From assembly GCF_004216915.1 (NCBI RefSeq), contig NZ_SGXD01000002.1, positions 248,001 through 312,000 of the forward strand: a stretch of DNA of 64,000 nucleotides, written 5' to 3'. A program made the translations under genes and the position numbers. This document shows positions 1 to 9,531 of this stretch, piece by piece. Under the pieces are notes generated by a model that saw nothing but the letters and a program-made list of their open reading frames with translations, was not told the DNA's origin and did no database searches. Positions within the stretch are counted from its first letter, which is position 1. Every line of letters begins with the position of its first letter. Source of the stretch: Motilibacter rhizosphaerae (GTDB lineage Bacteria; Actinomycetota; Actinomycetes; Motilibacterales; Motilibacteraceae).

Positions 1-657
1 GCGCTGCGCGAGACCGACGTCCCGCGCGAGGACATCTTCGTCACGACGAAGCTCACCAACTCCGAGCACGGCCGCGACAAGGCCCTGCGGGCCTTCGACG
101 GCAGCATGCAGAAGCTCGGCCTCGACGTCCTCGACCTGTTCCTCATCCACTGGCCGCTGCCGATGTACGACGAGTACGTCGAGACCTGGAAGGCGTTCGA
201 GGAGCTTCTCGCGAGCGGCCGGGTGCGCTCAATCGGCGTCTCCAACTTCACGAAGGAGCACCTGCAGCGCCTCTTCGACGAGACGGGCACCGTGCCCGTG
301 ATCAACCAGATCGAGCTGCACCCGCGCTTCCCGCAGGCTGAGCTGCGCGAGTTCCACGCCCAGCACGGGATCATCACGGAGTCCTGGAGCCCGATCGGCC
401 AGGGCAAGGGGCTGCTCGACGAGCCGGTGCTCAAGGAGATCGGCGAGCAGTACGGGAAGTCGCCCGCGCAGGTCGTGCTCCGCTGGCACGTCCAGCTCGG
501 CCTGGTGGCCATCCCGAAGTCGGTGACGCCGAGCCGCATCGCGGAGAACCTCGACGTCTTCGACTTCGCGCTCTCCGACGACGACCTCGCGAAGATCGCG
601 ACCCTGGAGACCGGCGAGCGCATCGGCCCGGACCCGGCGACGGCGTCCTTCCGCTGA
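1..657 (+). CDS. Aldo/keto reductase, 5'-truncated by the window edge
   Basis: The last 218 residues of an NADPH-dependent aldo/keto reductase of the 2,5-diketo-D-gluconate reductase type; the reading frame is open from base 1. Visible family signatures are the active-site lysine in TTKLTN, the catalytic histidine in DLFLIHWPLP, IGVSNF, and the cofactor motif IPKS near the C-terminus. The catalytic aspartate and tyrosine of the N-terminal part lie outside the window. Enzymes of this family are cytosolic TIM barrels that reduce aldehydes and ketones; the substrate cannot be deduced. The gene converges on the kinase-like gene at 704-1246, with a repeat hairpin between them. Confidence 0.93.
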   Translation, partial: ALRETDVPREDIFVTTKLTNSEHGRDKALRAFDGSMQKLGLDVLDLFLIHWPLPMYDEYVETWKAFEELLASGRVRSIGVSNFTKEHLQRLFDETGTVPVINQIELHPRFPQAELREFHAQHGIITESWSPIGQGKGLLDEPVLKEIGEQYGKSPAQVVLRWHVQLGLVAIPKSVTPSRIAENLDVFDFALSDDDLAKIATLETGERIGPDPATASFR

Positions 658-664
658 CCCGAGC

Positions 665-707
665 GTGGTCGTGCACGTCCTGGGTGGCCCAGGACGTGCA
701 TGATCAC
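665..707. repeat. Inverted pair of the CGTGATCATGCACGTCCTGG repeat between convergent genes
   Basis: The left arm (665-684) and right arm (688-707) pair over 20 bases with two mismatches around a 3-base loop. Each arm is a copy of a repeat also found at 36053-36164 and 52503-52889. The minus-strand copy contains the TGA stop codon (704-706) of the kinase-like gene. The position between two convergent genes suggests a bidirectional terminator; there is no T-run. Confidence 0.8.
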
Positions 708-1246
708 GAGGGGTGGGCGAGGGGGCCGAGCGCGTCGAGGATGCGCTGCACGCACTCCCCGGTCGACGTGGCCGAGGTGTCCAGGGACAGGTCGGCGAGC
801 GAGGAGTAGATCGGGTCGCGGCCCTCGGCCAGCCGGCGCAGCGCGGCCTCCGGGTCGGGCGAGAGCCACGGGCGGTCCTCGCCGGTCCCGACCCGCTGCA
901 CGAGCACCTCGATGGGGGCGTGCAGCCAGACCACGAGGGCGTCGGCCGAGCGCAGGGTGGCGATGTCGTCCTCGATCTCGACGACCCCGGCGGCGACACC
1001 GGCGACGAGGGGCGCCGGCTCGGCGAGCGCCTGGCGCAGCGCCCTCGACTCGGCCTGCCGGATCGCGGGGCGCCCCCCGGTGTCCAGCACCTGCCGCGTG
1101 GTGACGCCGTTGGCGCGGAGGACGAGCTCGTCGTTGTCGACGTACGGCCACCCCGTCGCGGCCGCGAGCGCCCCGCCGACCGTCGACTTCCCGACGGCCA
1201 TCATCCCCATGAGCAGGACGCGCGCCTCGCTCGGCTGCCCGGTCAC
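704..1246 (-). CDS. Shikimate kinase-like P-loop kinase
   Basis: A 180-residue P-loop kinase of the shikimate kinase/gluconokinase group. The Walker A motif GMMAVGKST lies at residues 14-22, a D-x-D pair (D37, D39) sits where shikimate kinases bind substrate and magnesium, and an RPWL segment resembles the ATP-lid region. The usual GGG motif is replaced by a GVAAG-like sequence, so shikimate as substrate is uncertain. The GTG start overlaps the gcvT stop by four bases (GTGA), so translation is probably coupled to gcvT. No other aromatic-pathway gene is nearby. The stop codon lies inside a dispersed repeat. Confidence 0.82.
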   Translation of the reverse strand: MTGQPSEARVLLMGMMAVGKSTVGGALAAATGWPYVDNDELVLRANGVTTRQVLDTGGRPAIRQAESRALRQALAEPAPLVAGVAAGVVEIEDDIATLRSADALVVWLHAPIEVLVQRVGTGEDRPWLSPDPEAALRRLAEGRDPIYSSLADLSLDTSATSTGECVQRILDALGPLAHPS

Positions 1247-2322
1247 CCTCTGACCCTGCTCGGCACGAACGGCGGGGCGACGACCCGCACCCGGCTGGTC
1301 CGGCCCCGCACGTCGAGCTCGAGCTCCGTGCCCGGCTCGACGTCGGGCGGGAGCAGCGCGAGGCCGATGCCGACCCTGCGCGTCGGGGAGAAGGTCCCGG
1401 ACGTCACCTCGCCGACCGGCGCACCGTCGCGCAGGACCGGCATGTGCGAGCGCGGGATGCCCCGGTCGAGGGCCTCGATGCCGTGCAGCACCCGGCGCGG
1501 CCCGGCCTCCCGCTCGGCGAGCAGCGCCTCGCGGCCCCAGAACGCCGGCTTCGCCCAGCCCACCGCCCACGAGCAGCGGGCCTGCACGGGCGAGATCTCC
1601 CGCGACAGGTCCTGGCCGTGGAGGGGGTAGCCCATCTCCGTGCGCAGCGTGTCGCGCGCGCCGAGCCCGCAGGGCACCGCACCTGCGGCCAGCAGCGCGT
1701 CGAACGCCTGCTCTGCCGCGCCGGCGGGGACCACCAGCTCGTAGCCGCGCTCCCCGGTGTAGCCGGTGCGGCAGACCGTGAGCTCCGTCCCGAACGCCTC
1801 GGCCTCCACGAAGGACATGTAGCGGTGCCCGGTCGGCAGGCCGACCGCCTCCAGCACCGCGTCGCTGGTCGGGCCCTGCACCGCGAGGATGGCGTACTCC
1901 CCGTGGCGGTCGACGACCTCGACGCCGTCGGGCGCGCCCTCGGCGAGCAGCCGGGCGACCTCGGCGGCGTTCGCCGCGTTGGGCACGAGCAGCAGGTCGT
2001 CCTCGTCGCGGAGGTACGCGATGAGGTCGTCGACGACGCCGCCGTCCTCCGCGCAGCACAGGGTGTACTGCGCGGTGCCGACCGCGATGCGCCCGAGGTC
2101 GTTGGTGAGGCAGGAGTTGACGTACGCCGCGGCCGCCGGCCCGCGCACGCTCACCGTCCCGAGGTGGCTGACGTCGAAGACGCCCGCGGACTCGCGCACG
2201 GCGGTGTGCTCGGCGACGACGCCGGAGTACTGCAGCGGCATCTCCCAGCCGCCGAAGACGGCGGACTTCGCTCCCAGCGCGACGTGGCGCTCGTGGAGCA
2301 CGGGCAACCTCGGTCCACTCAC
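1243..2322 (-). CDS. gcvT: Aminomethyltransferase (glycine cleavage T protein)
   Basis: A 359-residue folate-binding T protein, close to the family's usual length. It transfers the methylene group from aminomethyl-lipoyl H protein to tetrahydrofolate and releases ammonia. Recognisable parts are the N-terminal [12 protein letters not shown] segment, the DLGRI region, [10 protein letters not shown], and the C-terminal barrel with [11 protein letters not shown]. The genes for P and H proteins are absent from the window. The start is GTG at 2322, preceded at six bases by a TAGCGT -10 element, so the mRNA is probably leaderless. There is no room or structure for a glycine riboswitch. The gene is coupled to the downstream kinase-like gene. 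Confidence 0.94.
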   Translation of the reverse strand: MSGPRLPVLHERHVALGAKSAVFGGWEMPLQYSGVVAEHTAVRESAGVFDVSHLGTVSVRGPAAAAYVNSCLTNDLGRIAVGTAQYTLCCAEDGGVVDDLIAYLRDEDDLLLVPNAANAAEVARLLAEGAPDGVEVVDRHGEYAILAVQGPTSDAVLEAVGLPTGHRYMSFVEAEAFGTELTVCRTGYTGERGYELVVPAGAAEQAFDALLAAGAVPCGLGARDTLRTEMGYPLHGQDLSREISPVQARCSWAVGWAKPAFWGREALLAEREAGPRRVLHGIEALDRGIPRSHMPVLRDGAPVGEVTSGTFSPTRRVGIGLALLPPDVEPGTELELDVRGRTSRVRVVAPPFVPSRVRG

Positions 2323-2328
2323 GCTCGG

Positions 2329-2334
2329 ACGCTA
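2329..2334 (-). promoter_or_regulatory. Leaderless -10 element of gcvT
   Basis: TAGCGT on the minus strand ends six bases before the GTG start, which places the transcript start on the start codon. No purine-rich ribosome binding site precedes the GTG. Confidence 0.5.
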
Positions 2335-2401
2335 GCATCGAGCCCTCCGGCGCCTCCGGGCACTCCAGCCCCGGGGCACGAACGAGACCCAGGCGGTGCG
2401 C

Positions 2402-3928
2402 GTGGCAGACCTGACCCTCACGACCTCCTCCCCGGCCGGCCTCAAGGTCGACGCCGTGGTGGTCGGGCTGCACGAGAGCCCCCGCGGCCCGGTGCTCGCC
2501 GCCGGGGCCGAGCAGCTCGACACCGCCTTCGGCGGCCGGCTGGCCCGTACCCTCGCCGCGCTGGGCGCGACCGGCGCCGCGGAGCAGGTCGTCAAGGTCC
2601 CGGGCGTCCCGGGCGTCTCGGCCCCCGTGGTCGTCGGCGTGGGCCTGGGCGCAGCACCCGCGCGGCGCTCCCGCGACGGCGTACCGGCCGAGACGCTGCG
2701 CCGCGCCGCGGGCGCCGCCGTCCGCGCGCTCGCCGGCTCCCCGCGGGTCGCGCTCGCCCTCCCCGCCGCCGGTGTCGACGCCGTGCGCGCGCTGGCCGAG
2801 GGCGCCCTGCTCGGCGCGTACGCGTTCACGCAGTTCCGCAGCGCCCACGCCCCCGCGCAGCCCGCTCCGCCGACCGCGGTCACCCTCGTCTCCCCCGTCG
2901 CGCGCGAGGGCGCGGCGCGCGCCGCCGCCGAGCGGGCCCGTACGGTCGCCGCCGCGGTCGCGCTCACCCGCGACCTCGTCAACACCCCGCCCTCGCACCT
3001 CCCGCCCCGCGTGCTCGCCGAGCGCGCGCAGCAGGCCCTCGCCGAGCTGCCGGTCGAGGTCGAGGTGCTCGACGAGCGGGTCCTCAAGCGCCGCGGCTTC
3101 GGCGGGATCATGGGCGTCGGCCAGGGCTCGGCCAACCCCCCGCGGCTGGTCAAGCTCTCCTACCGGGGAGGCGGCGAGGACGCGCCGCACGTCGCGCTCG
3201 TCGGCAAGGGCATCACGTTCGACTCCGGCGGCCTGTCGCTCAAGCCGCCGGCCTCGATGGTCACGATGAAGTGCGACATGGGCGGGGCCGCGGCCGTGCT
3301 CGGGGCCGTCCAGGCCGCCGCCGCGCTGGGCGTGCCCGTGCGCGTCACCGGGTGGATGCCGCTCGCGGAGAACATGCCGTCGGGGACCGCGACCCGGCCG
3401 AGCGACGTGCTGACGATCTACGGCGGGCGCACCGTCGAGGTGCTCAACACCGACGCCGAGGGCCGGCTCGTCCTCGCCGACGCGATCGTCGCCGCCTGCG
3501 AGGAGCACCCCGACGTGCTCGTCGACGCGGCGACCTTGACCGGCGCGCAGATGGTCGCGCTCGGCTCGCGCACGTCGGCCGTCATGGGCAACTCCGACGC
3601 GCTGCGCGAGGCCGTCGCGCGCCTGGCCGGCGAGGCCGGCGAGGCCGTGTGGCCGATGCCGCTCCCCGAGGAGCTGCGCAAGAGCATGGACTCCCCGGTC
3701 GCCGACATCGCCAACATGGGCGACCGCTACGGCGGCATGCTCGTCGCCGGGCTGTTCCTCAAGGAGTTCGTCGCCGAGGGCGTCCCGTGGGCCCACCTCG
3801 ACATCGCCGGGCCGGCGTTCAACGAGGGCGAGGCCTACGGCTACACCCCGAAGGGCGGCACCGGCGCTGCCGTGCGCACGCTGCTCGCGGTCGTCGAGCA
3901 GGCGGCGGCGCGCGCCCTGCCGCTGTAG
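2402..3928 (+). CDS. pepA: Leucyl aminopeptidase (M17 family)
   Basis: A 508-residue cytosolic M17 aminopeptidase that removes N-terminal residues from peptides using two metal ions. The metal and catalytic signatures are [21 protein letters not shown] and NTDAEGRL (about residues 349-356), and the C-terminal half is highly conserved. I prefer the GTG at 2402 because the resulting ADLTLTTSS terminus resembles actinobacterial homologues; GTG at 2396 is in frame and possible. The gene diverges from gcvT and precedes lpd, the arrangement known around pepB in mycobacteria. Confidence 0.95.
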   Translation: MADLTLTTSSPAGLKVDAVVVGLHESPRGPVLAAGAEQLDTAFGGRLARTLAALGATGAAEQVVKVPGVPGVSAPVVVGVGLGAAPARRSRDGVPAETLRRAAGAAVRALAGSPRVALALPAAGVDAVRALAEGALLGAYAFTQFRSAHAPAQPAPPTAVTLVSPVAREGAARAAAERARTVAAAVALTRDLVNTPPSHLPPRVLAERAQQALAELPVEVEVLDERVLKRRGFGGIMGVGQGSANPPRLVKLSYRGGGEDAPHVALVGKGITFDSGGLSLKPPASMVTMKCDMGGAAAVLGAVQAAAALGVPVRVTGWMPLAENMPSGTATRPSDVLTIYGGRTVEVLNTDAEGRLVLADAIVAACEEHPDVLVDAATLTGAQMVALGSRTSAVMGNSDALREAVARLAGEAGEAVWPMPLPEELRKSMDSPVADIANMGDRYGGMLVAGLFLKEFVAEGVPWAHLDIAGPAFNEGEAYGYTPKGGTGAAVRTLLAVVEQAAARALPL

Positions 3929-4041
3929 CGCGGCGCCACCCGCGGCGGTCTCCGTCCCCCGCGGGTGCCAAGATGGGGGCACCTCCGGGACCACCCTTGA
4001 GCACACCCCTGACCACAAGTCACCTCGCAAGGGAGCAGCAC

Positions 4042-5433
4042 GTGGCGGACAACGCCTTCGACCCGCCCTTCGACGTCGTCATCCTCGGCGGCGGCAGCGG
4101 CGGCTACGCCTGCGCGTTCCGCGCGGCGGAGCTCGGCCTGCGGGTCGCGCTCATCGAGAAGGACAAGGTCGGCGGCACCTGCCTGCACCGCGGCTGCATC
4201 CCGACCAAGGCGCTGCTGCACGCGGCGGAGCTCGCCGACGGCGCGCGCGAGGGCGAGCAGTTCGGCGTGCGCAGCACGCTCGAGGGCATCGACATGCCCG
4301 GCGTGAACAAGTACAAGGACGGCGTCGTCAGCCGCCTCTACAAGGGCCTGCAGGGCCTGGTGCGCCAGCGCAAGATCACCTACGTCGAGGGCACCGGCCG
4401 CCTGGTCGACGCCTTCACGGTCGAGGTGGACGGCCAGCGCTACCAGGGCCGCCACGTCGTGCTCGCGACCGGCTCGGTCCCGAAGTCCCTGCCGGGGCTC
4501 GAGATCGACGGCAACCGGATCATCAGCAGCGACCACGCGCTCCAGATGGAGCACGTGCCCGCCTCCGCGATCATCCTCGGGGGCGGCGTCATCGGCGTCG
4601 AGTTCGCGAGCGTCTGGAAGTCCTTCGGCGTCGACGTCACGATCGTCGAGGGCCTGCCCCACCTGCTCCCGCTCGAGGACGAGTCCAGCTCGAAGCTCAT
4701 CGAGCGCGCCTACCGCCGCCGCGGCATCACGTACGAGCTCGGCAACCGCTTCTCCCGGGCGGAGTACACCGAGTCCGGCGTCCGCGTGACCCTCGAGTCC
4801 GGCACGACCGTCGAGGCCGAGCTCCTCCTCGTCGCCGTCGGCCGCGGCCCCGTCTCCGCGGGCCTGGGCTACGAGGAGGCCGGCGTGCGCACCGAGCGCG
4901 GCTACGTCCTCGTCGACGAGTACTGCCGCACCTCGGTCTCCTCGGTCTTCGCGGTGGGCGACCTCATCCCGACGCTCCAGCTGGCGCACGTCGGCTTCGG
5001 CGAGGGGATCCTCGTCGCCGAGCAGATCGCCGGGCTGCCGGTGCAGCCCATCGACTACGACGGCGTCCCCCGCGTCACCTACTCCGAGCCCGAGGTCGCC
5101 TCCGTCGGCATCACCGAGGCGAGGGCGAAGGAGCGCTTCGGCGCCGACGGCGTCGAGACCCTGGTCTACGACCTCGCCGGCAACGGCAAGAGCTCGATCC
5201 TCAAGACGCAGGGCGCGGTGAAGCTCGTCCGGCAGAAGGACGGCCCCGTCGTCGGCGTCCACATGGTCGGTGCGCGCGTCGGCGAGCTCATCGCCGAGGC
5301 GCAGCTCATCACCAACTGGGAGGCGCTGCCGATCGACGTCGCGCAGCTCATCCACCCGCACCCCACGCAGTCCGAGGCGCTCGGGGAGGCCCACCTGGCC
5401 CTCGCCGGCAAGCCGCTGCACGTGCACGGCTAG
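4042..5433 (+). CDS. lpdA: Dihydrolipoyl dehydrogenase (E3)
   Basis: A 463-residue FAD flavoprotein that reoxidises dihydrolipoyl groups of 2-oxoacid dehydrogenase complexes with NAD+. The N-terminal Rossmann motif GGGSGGYA is followed by the redox disulfide [13 protein letters not shown] (cysteines near residues 46 and 51), the NAD-binding GGGVIGVEF, the FAD-binding VFAVGD and the C-terminal active-site [11 protein letters not shown] at 4042 is chosen because AAGGGAG lies at a fitting distance upstream. The E2 gene follows after 62 bases, so the two are probably co-transcribed. Confidence 0.96.
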   Translation: MADNAFDPPFDVVILGGGSGGYACAFRAAELGLRVALIEKDKVGGTCLHRGCIPTKALLHAAELADGAREGEQFGVRSTLEGIDMPGVNKYKDGVVSRLYKGLQGLVRQRKITYVEGTGRLVDAFTVEVDGQRYQGRHVVLATGSVPKSLPGLEIDGNRIISSDHALQMEHVPASAIILGGGVIGVEFASVWKSFGVDVTIVEGLPHLLPLEDESSSKLIERAYRRRGITYELGNRFSRAEYTESGVRVTLESGTTVEAELLLVAVGRGPVSAGLGYEEAGVRTERGYVLVDEYCRTSVSSVFAVGDLIPTLQLAHVGFGEGILVAEQIAGLPVQPIDYDGVPRVTYSEPEVASVGITEARAKERFGADGVETLVYDLAGNGKSSILKTQGAVKLVRQKDGPVVGVHMVGARVGELIAEAQLITNWEALPIDVAQLIHPHPTQSEALGEAHLALAGKPLHVHG

Positions 5434-5495
5434 GGCCGCGCGACCCGCATGACCGCACTGACCGCACCGACATCCCACGTTCCTGGAGGCACACC

Positions 5496-7322
5496 TTGCC
5501 GTTCTCGGTGACCATGCCGGCCCTCGGGGAGAGCGTCTCCGAGGGCACCGTCACCCGCTGGCTCAAGCAGGAGGGCGACCGCGTCGAGGCCGACGAGCCG
5601 CTGCTCGAGGTCTCGACCGACAAGGTCGACACCGAGGTGCCGTCGCCGGCGTCCGGCACCCTCCAGCGCATCGTCGTCGCGGCGGACGAGACCGTCGACG
5701 TCGGCGCCGAGCTCGCCGTGATCGCCCTCGAGGACGACGCCTCCGCGCCCGCGACGCCCGCGGCCCCGGCCGCGCCGCCGGCGGCGGAGGACGCGCAGGC
5801 CGCGTACCCCGCGGCTCCGGCGGGCGTCCCCTCCCCGGCCGACCAGCCCGAGGTCTCCTCGGGCGCGGGCGACGAGGCCCAGGGCGCGGCTGCCCCCGGG
5901 CCGACCACCGCGACCGGCACCGAGGTCACGCTGCCCGCGCTCGGCGAGAGCGTGACCGAGGGCACCGTCACCCGCTGGCTCAAGCAGGTCGGCGACACCG
6001 TGGCCGCGGACGAGCCGCTGCTCGAGGTCTCGACCGACAAGGTCGACACCGAGGTGCCGTCGCCGGCGTCGGGCACGCTGCTCGAGATCCGCGTGCAGGC
6101 CGACGAGACGGTGCCGGTCGGCGCCGTCGTCGCCGTCATCGGCTCCGCTGCCCCGGCCGCTGCCCCGGCACCCGCCGCCCCGGCACCCGCACCTGCTGCT
6201 GCTCCGGCTCCCGCGCCCGCTCCTGCTCCGGCAGCTGCCCCGGCACCCGCCCCCGCGGCTTCACCGGCACCGGCCCCTGCTCCGGCGCCCGCTGCTGCCC
6301 CGGCACCCGCCCCTGCTCCGGCGCCCGCTGCTGCCCCGGCTCCGGCTCCCGACGCGTACGTCACCCCGCTGGTCCGCAAGCTCGCGGCCGAGCAGGGCAT
6401 CGACCTCGCGACCCTGACGGGCACGGGGGTCGGCGGGCGCATCCGCAAGCAGGACGTGCTCGACGCCGCGGCGAAGAAGAACGCGCCGGCGCCCGCCGCT
6501 CCCGCCGCGGCTCCTGCCGCCGCGGCTGCCGTCCCCGCCGGCCAGGCGGGTCCCGCCGCGCCGGCGGCCGCTGCGGCCGTCGGGGGTTCCGCGGAGCCCT
6601 CGCCGCTGCGCGGCACGCGGGAGAAGATGACCCGCCTGCGCAAGGTCATCGCCTCGCGCATGGTCGAGTCGCTGCAGACCTCCGCGCAGCTCACCACCGT
6701 GGTCGAGGTCGACGTCACCCGGATCGCGCGGCTGCGCGCCCGGGCCAAGCGCGACTTCCAGTCGCGCGAGGGCGTCAACCTGAGCTTCCTGCCCTTCTTC
6801 GCCAAGGCCACGGTCGAGGCGCTCAAGGTGCACCCGAAGCTCAACGCGAGCATCGAGGGCGACGAGATCGTCTACCACGGCGCCGAGCACCTCGGCATCG
6901 CGGTCGACACAGAGCGCGGGCTGCTCGTGCCCGTCATCCACGACGCCGGCGACCTCAACATCGGCGGGCTCGCCCGCAAGATCGCGGACCTCGCCGCGCG
7001 CACCCGCGACAACAAGGTGACGCCGGACGAGCTGGGCGGCGGGACGTTCACGCTGACCAACACCGGCAGCCGCGGCGCGCTGTTCGACACCCCGATCCTC
7101 AACAAGCCGCAGGTCGGCATCCTCGGCACGGGCGGCATCGTCAAGCGCCCCGTCGTGGTCGACGACCCCGAGCTCGGCGAGACCATCGCGGTGCGCTCGA
7201 TGGTCTACCTCGCGCTCTCCTACGACCACCAGCTGGTCGACGGAGCCGACGCCGCCCGCTTCCTCGTGGCGGTCAAGTCCCGCCTCGAGGAGGGCGCGTT
7301 CGAGGCCGACCTCGGCCTCTAG
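5496..7322 (+). CDS. sucB: Dihydrolipoamide acyltransferase (E2), two lipoyl domains
   Basis: A 608-residue E2 subunit that carries acyl groups on lipoyl-lysine and transfers them to CoA. Two lipoyl domains (about 1-78 and 140-218) each carry [11 protein letters not shown], with lipoyl lysines at 43 and 182. A long Ala/Pro linker (about 217-287) is followed by an E3/E1-binding domain starting at YVTPLVRKL and a second Ala/Pro linker. The catalytic domain ends with [12 protein letters not shown]. The TTG start is supported by CTGGAGG seven bases upstream. Family naming is for 2-oxoglutarate dehydrogenase E2, but actinobacterial E2 proteins can also serve pyruvate dehydrogenase. Confidence 0.95.
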   Translation: MPFSVTMPALGESVSEGTVTRWLKQEGDRVEADEPLLEVSTDKVDTEVPSPASGTLQRIVVAADETVDVGAELAVIALEDDASAPATPAAPAAPPAAEDAQAAYPAAPAGVPSPADQPEVSSGAGDEAQGAAAPGPTTATGTEVTLPALGESVTEGTVTRWLKQVGDTVAADEPLLEVSTDKVDTEVPSPASGTLLEIRVQADETVPVGAVVAVIGSAAPAAAPAPAAPAPAPAAAPAPAPAPAPAAAPAPAPAASPAPAPAPAPAAAPAPAPAPAPAAAPAPAPDAYVTPLVRKLAAEQGIDLATLTGTGVGGRIRKQDVLDAAAKKNAPAPAAPAAAPAAAAAVPAGQAGPAAPAAAAAVGGSAEPSPLRGTREKMTRLRKVIASRMVESLQTSAQLTTVVEVDVTRIARLRARAKRDFQSREGVNLSFLPFFAKATVEALKVHPKLNASIEGDEIVYHGAEHLGIAVDTERGLLVPVIHDAGDLNIGGLARKIADLAARTRDNKVTPDELGGGTFTLTNTGSRGALFDTPILNKPQVGILGTGGIVKRPVVVDDPELGETIAVRSMVYLALSYDHQLVDGADAARFLVAVKSRLEEGAFEADLGL

Positions 7323-7342
7323 CCCGTCCCGCACTCCCCGAC

Positions 7343-7374
7343 AGCAGGGGCCGTCCTCCGGGACGGCCCCTGCT
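7343..7374 (+). terminator. Stem-loop terminator after sucB
   Basis: A perfect 14-bp stem (7343-7356 with 7361-7374) around a TCCG loop, 20 bases after the sucB stop. There is no T-run, as is common for actinobacterial terminators. Confidence 0.7.
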
Positions 7375-7443
7375 GCGTCCCCGGGGACCGGGTCCGCGGG
7401 GACTGCGTTCGCGGCCAGGTCCGCCGCCCCCGAGGATGGGCGC

Positions 7444-8331
7444 ATGCCTGCTCCCACGTACGCCGTCACCGGCGCCTCCGGCCTCATCGGGTCCGCGCTC
7501 GTCGCCGCCCTCCAGCGCGACGGCCTGCCCGTGCTGCGCCTGGTCCGCCGGGAGCCCACCCGTGCCGACGAGGTGCGGTGGGACCCCGCGAGCGGGTCGG
7601 TCGACACCGACGCGCTCGCCGGCGTGACCGCCGTCGTGCACCTCGCCGGTGCCGGAGTCGCGGAGCGCCCCTGGACCGCGGGCTACCGGCGGACCGTCCT
7701 CGAGAGCCGCACGTCGGGCACGCGCACGATCGCCGCGGCCGTCGCGCGGCTCGACCCGCAGCCGGCGCTCGTCTCCGGCAGTGCCATCGGGCTCTACGGC
7801 GACGCCGGCGACACCGTGCTCGACGAGGGCAGCCCCGCCGGCACGGGCTTCCTCGCCGAGGTCGTGACGGCGTGGGAGGCGGCGACGGCCCCCGCAGCGG
7901 AGGCGGGCGTGCGGGTCTGCTCGGCGCGTACGGGCCTGGTCGTCTCGCGCCGCGGCGGCGCCTTCGGCCGGCTGCTCCCGACGGCCCGCGCGGGCCTGCT
8001 TCCCCGCTTCGGCGACGGGCAGCAGTGGTGGAGCCTCATCTCGCTGGAGGACGAGGTCCGCGCCCTGCGGTGGCTCGCGGACACCGGGACCGCGAACGGG
8101 GCCTACGACCTCACCGCCGCACCCACCCGCCAGGAGGAGGTCGTGCGCCTCCTCGGCGAGGTCCACCGGCGCGTGGCGACGGTGCCCGTCCCGAAGGTCG
8201 CCCTGCGGGCCGTGGGCGAGGTCTCCCGAGTGCTGCTCGACTCCCAGCGCGTGGAGCCGCGGCGGCTGCGCGAGGAGGGCTTCGTCTTCAGCCACCCGAC
8301 CGCACGGGCGATCCTGGAGACGACCCGCTGA
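7444..8331 (+). CDS. TIGR01777-family (SDR39U1-like) epimerase
   Basis: A 295-residue extended short-chain dehydrogenase with the NAD-binding motif VTGASGLIGSAL at the N-terminus, VHLAGAGV, and the family's LVSGSAIGLYGD segment. The C-terminal part resembles the DUF1731 region. The reaction is unknown in this family; homologues sit next to sucB and lipB in other actinobacteria. ATG at 7444 follows a GAGGAT -10-like element by six bases and has no clear ribosome binding site. The 3' end overlaps the convergent gene at 8288-9466 by 44 bases. Confidence 0.88.
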   Translation: MPAPTYAVTGASGLIGSALVAALQRDGLPVLRLVRREPTRADEVRWDPASGSVDTDALAGVTAVVHLAGAGVAERPWTAGYRRTVLESRTSGTRTIAAAVARLDPQPALVSGSAIGLYGDAGDTVLDEGSPAGTGFLAEVVTAWEAATAPAAEAGVRVCSARTGLVVSRRGGAFGRLLPTARAGLLPRFGDGQQWWSLISLEDEVRALRWLADTGTANGAYDLTAAPTRQEEVVRLLGEVHRRVATVPVPKVALRAVGEVSRVLLDSQRVEPRRLREEGFVFSHPTARAILETTR

Positions 8332-9466
8332 CGGCAGCGGAGACGTCCCAGACGCGCCACTCCCCCGCGACGCGCCGCAGCTCGAGCGTCCACGTCCGCG
8401 CTGCGCGCCCTGGTCGGCGCACCTGGGCGGCACCCCTGCGCAGGACCCAGCCGTCGAGCACGTCGCGCACCCGCAGCACCTGCGCGTCCACGCTCCCCGG
8501 CGCGCCGTCGACGGCGAGCAGCCGGGGCCGCAGGCCGTCCGCGACGGCCCCCGCCCGGGCGTACGCCGCGAGCATCTCGGTGTCGCGCGCCAGCGCGGGT
8601 GACCCGGGCACGTAGACCGTGGCCAGGGCGGCGGGGTCCCCGTGCGCGAAGGCCGCGGCACGCCGCGCGTCGAGGGCGGAGACCACCCCGCTCCACGAGG
8701 GCGCTGGCGTGCTGGCAGGAGCCGTCGCGACCGGCTGAGGGGTGGCGGCGGTCGCCGACACCGTCGGGAGCCCAGCAGCAGCCCGCGCCGGGGACGGCCG
8801 CAGGTGCAGCACGGCGCCGGCCAGGAGCACCAGCGCGAGGACGGCGACGCCGGCGACCACGGCGCGGCGGACGCCCGTCCCGCGGCGGGGCCGTCGCCGG
8901 CGGCCCGCAGCACGGACGGGGTCACGGTCGTCGGCACGGACGGGGTCGGGGTCACGGTCGGGGGCGGCAAGAGCGGGCGCGGCCGACTCCTGAGCAGCGG
9001 CCACCAGCGGCGTCCCCGGCGGGAGCTGGAGCGCCCGCGCGGGGCAGGCGTCGAGCAGCGCCCGCGCCAGCTGCGCCGCGCTGGGCGCCGCCTCCTCGGG
9101 GGCGTCGAGAGCAGCGTTGAGCACCCCCGCGAGGGCCGTCGGGACGTCCGCCGCCGGACCGCCGAGCGCGCGCCACCCCAGGGCGACGAGGTCGGCGAGG
9201 TCGGCCCGCTCGAGCGCCTGACCGCCGGGCGCCGCCGGCGCGAGCGGTGCGAGAGCGGGCCGCCCGCCGTCGTGCAGGGCGGCGTCGCCAGCGCGCAGAC
9301 CGCCCGTCGCGCGCGCGGCGAGCGCGAGCCCCTCGTCGTGCAACGAGGCGAGCTCACGCGCGAGCGGCACGAGCAGGGTGACCACCTCACCGGCCGTCAG
9401 CGTTCCGCGGACGGCCAGCAGGTGCTCGACGCCCGAGAGCGGGCGGGCGGGGTCGGGTCGGCGCAC
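8288..9466 (-). CDS. Membrane-anchored pseudokinase-like protein
   Basis: A 392-residue protein with three parts. Residues 1 to about 160 resemble the C-lobe of a Ser/Thr protein kinase: the ELASLHDEGL helix and a GRPALAPLAP segment occupy the positions of the helix before the HRD loop and of the DFG region, but HRD, DFG and the ATP-binding lobe are absent. A basic stretch precedes one transmembrane helix (about 204-224), and a Pro/Thr/Ala-rich linker leads to a predicted external domain with a final tryptophan-rich strand region (EWRVWDVS). It therefore probably binds rather than phosphorylates. No named family was recognised. The start is GTG. Confidence 0.7.
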   Translation of the reverse strand: MRRPDPARPLSGVEHLLAVRGTLTAGEVVTLLVPLARELASLHDEGLALAARATGGLRAGDAALHDGGRPALAPLAPAAPGGQALERADLADLVALGWRALGGPAADVPTALAGVLNAALDAPEEAAPSAAQLARALLDACPARALQLPPGTPLVAAAQESAAPALAAPDRDPDPVRADDRDPVRAAGRRRRPRRGTGVRRAVVAGVAVLALVLLAGAVLHLRPSPARAAAGLPTVSATAATPQPVATAPASTPAPSWSGVVSALDARRAAAFAHGDPAALATVYVPGSPALARDTEMLAAYARAGAVADGLRPRLLAVDGAPGSVDAQVLRVRDVLDGWVLRRGAAQVRRPGRAARTWTLELRRVAGEWRVWDVSAAVSGSSPGSPVRSGG

Positions 9467-9519
9467 CCGCGCAGCATGCCTCCGTCGGCGAGTGGCATGC
9501 AGGCGTCATCCACAGGGGG

Positions 9520-9525
9520 TAGCGT
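9520..9525 (+). promoter_or_regulatory. Leaderless -10 element of the FAD oxidoreductase gene
   Basis: TAGCGT ends six bases before the GTG at 9532; no ribosome binding site is visible. Confidence 0.45.
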
Positions 9526-9531
9526 CCGTCC

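Noticed and set aside
2323-2401. Glycine riboswitch upstream of gcvT
   Set aside because: The gcvT start is six bases from a -10 element and the whole divergent gap is 79 bases, too short for the tandem aptamer.
704-4030. Long minus-strand reading frame across gcvT, pepA and lpd
   Set aside because: It is antisense to pepA for most of its length and has shadow composition (Arg/Gly/Ala-rich). Only its last part, 704-1246, is a recognisable gene.
6144-6350. Tandem DNA repeat in sucB as a mobile or regulatory repeat
   Set aside because: It encodes the usual Ala/Pro linker of an E2 protein; repetition follows from low-complexity coding.
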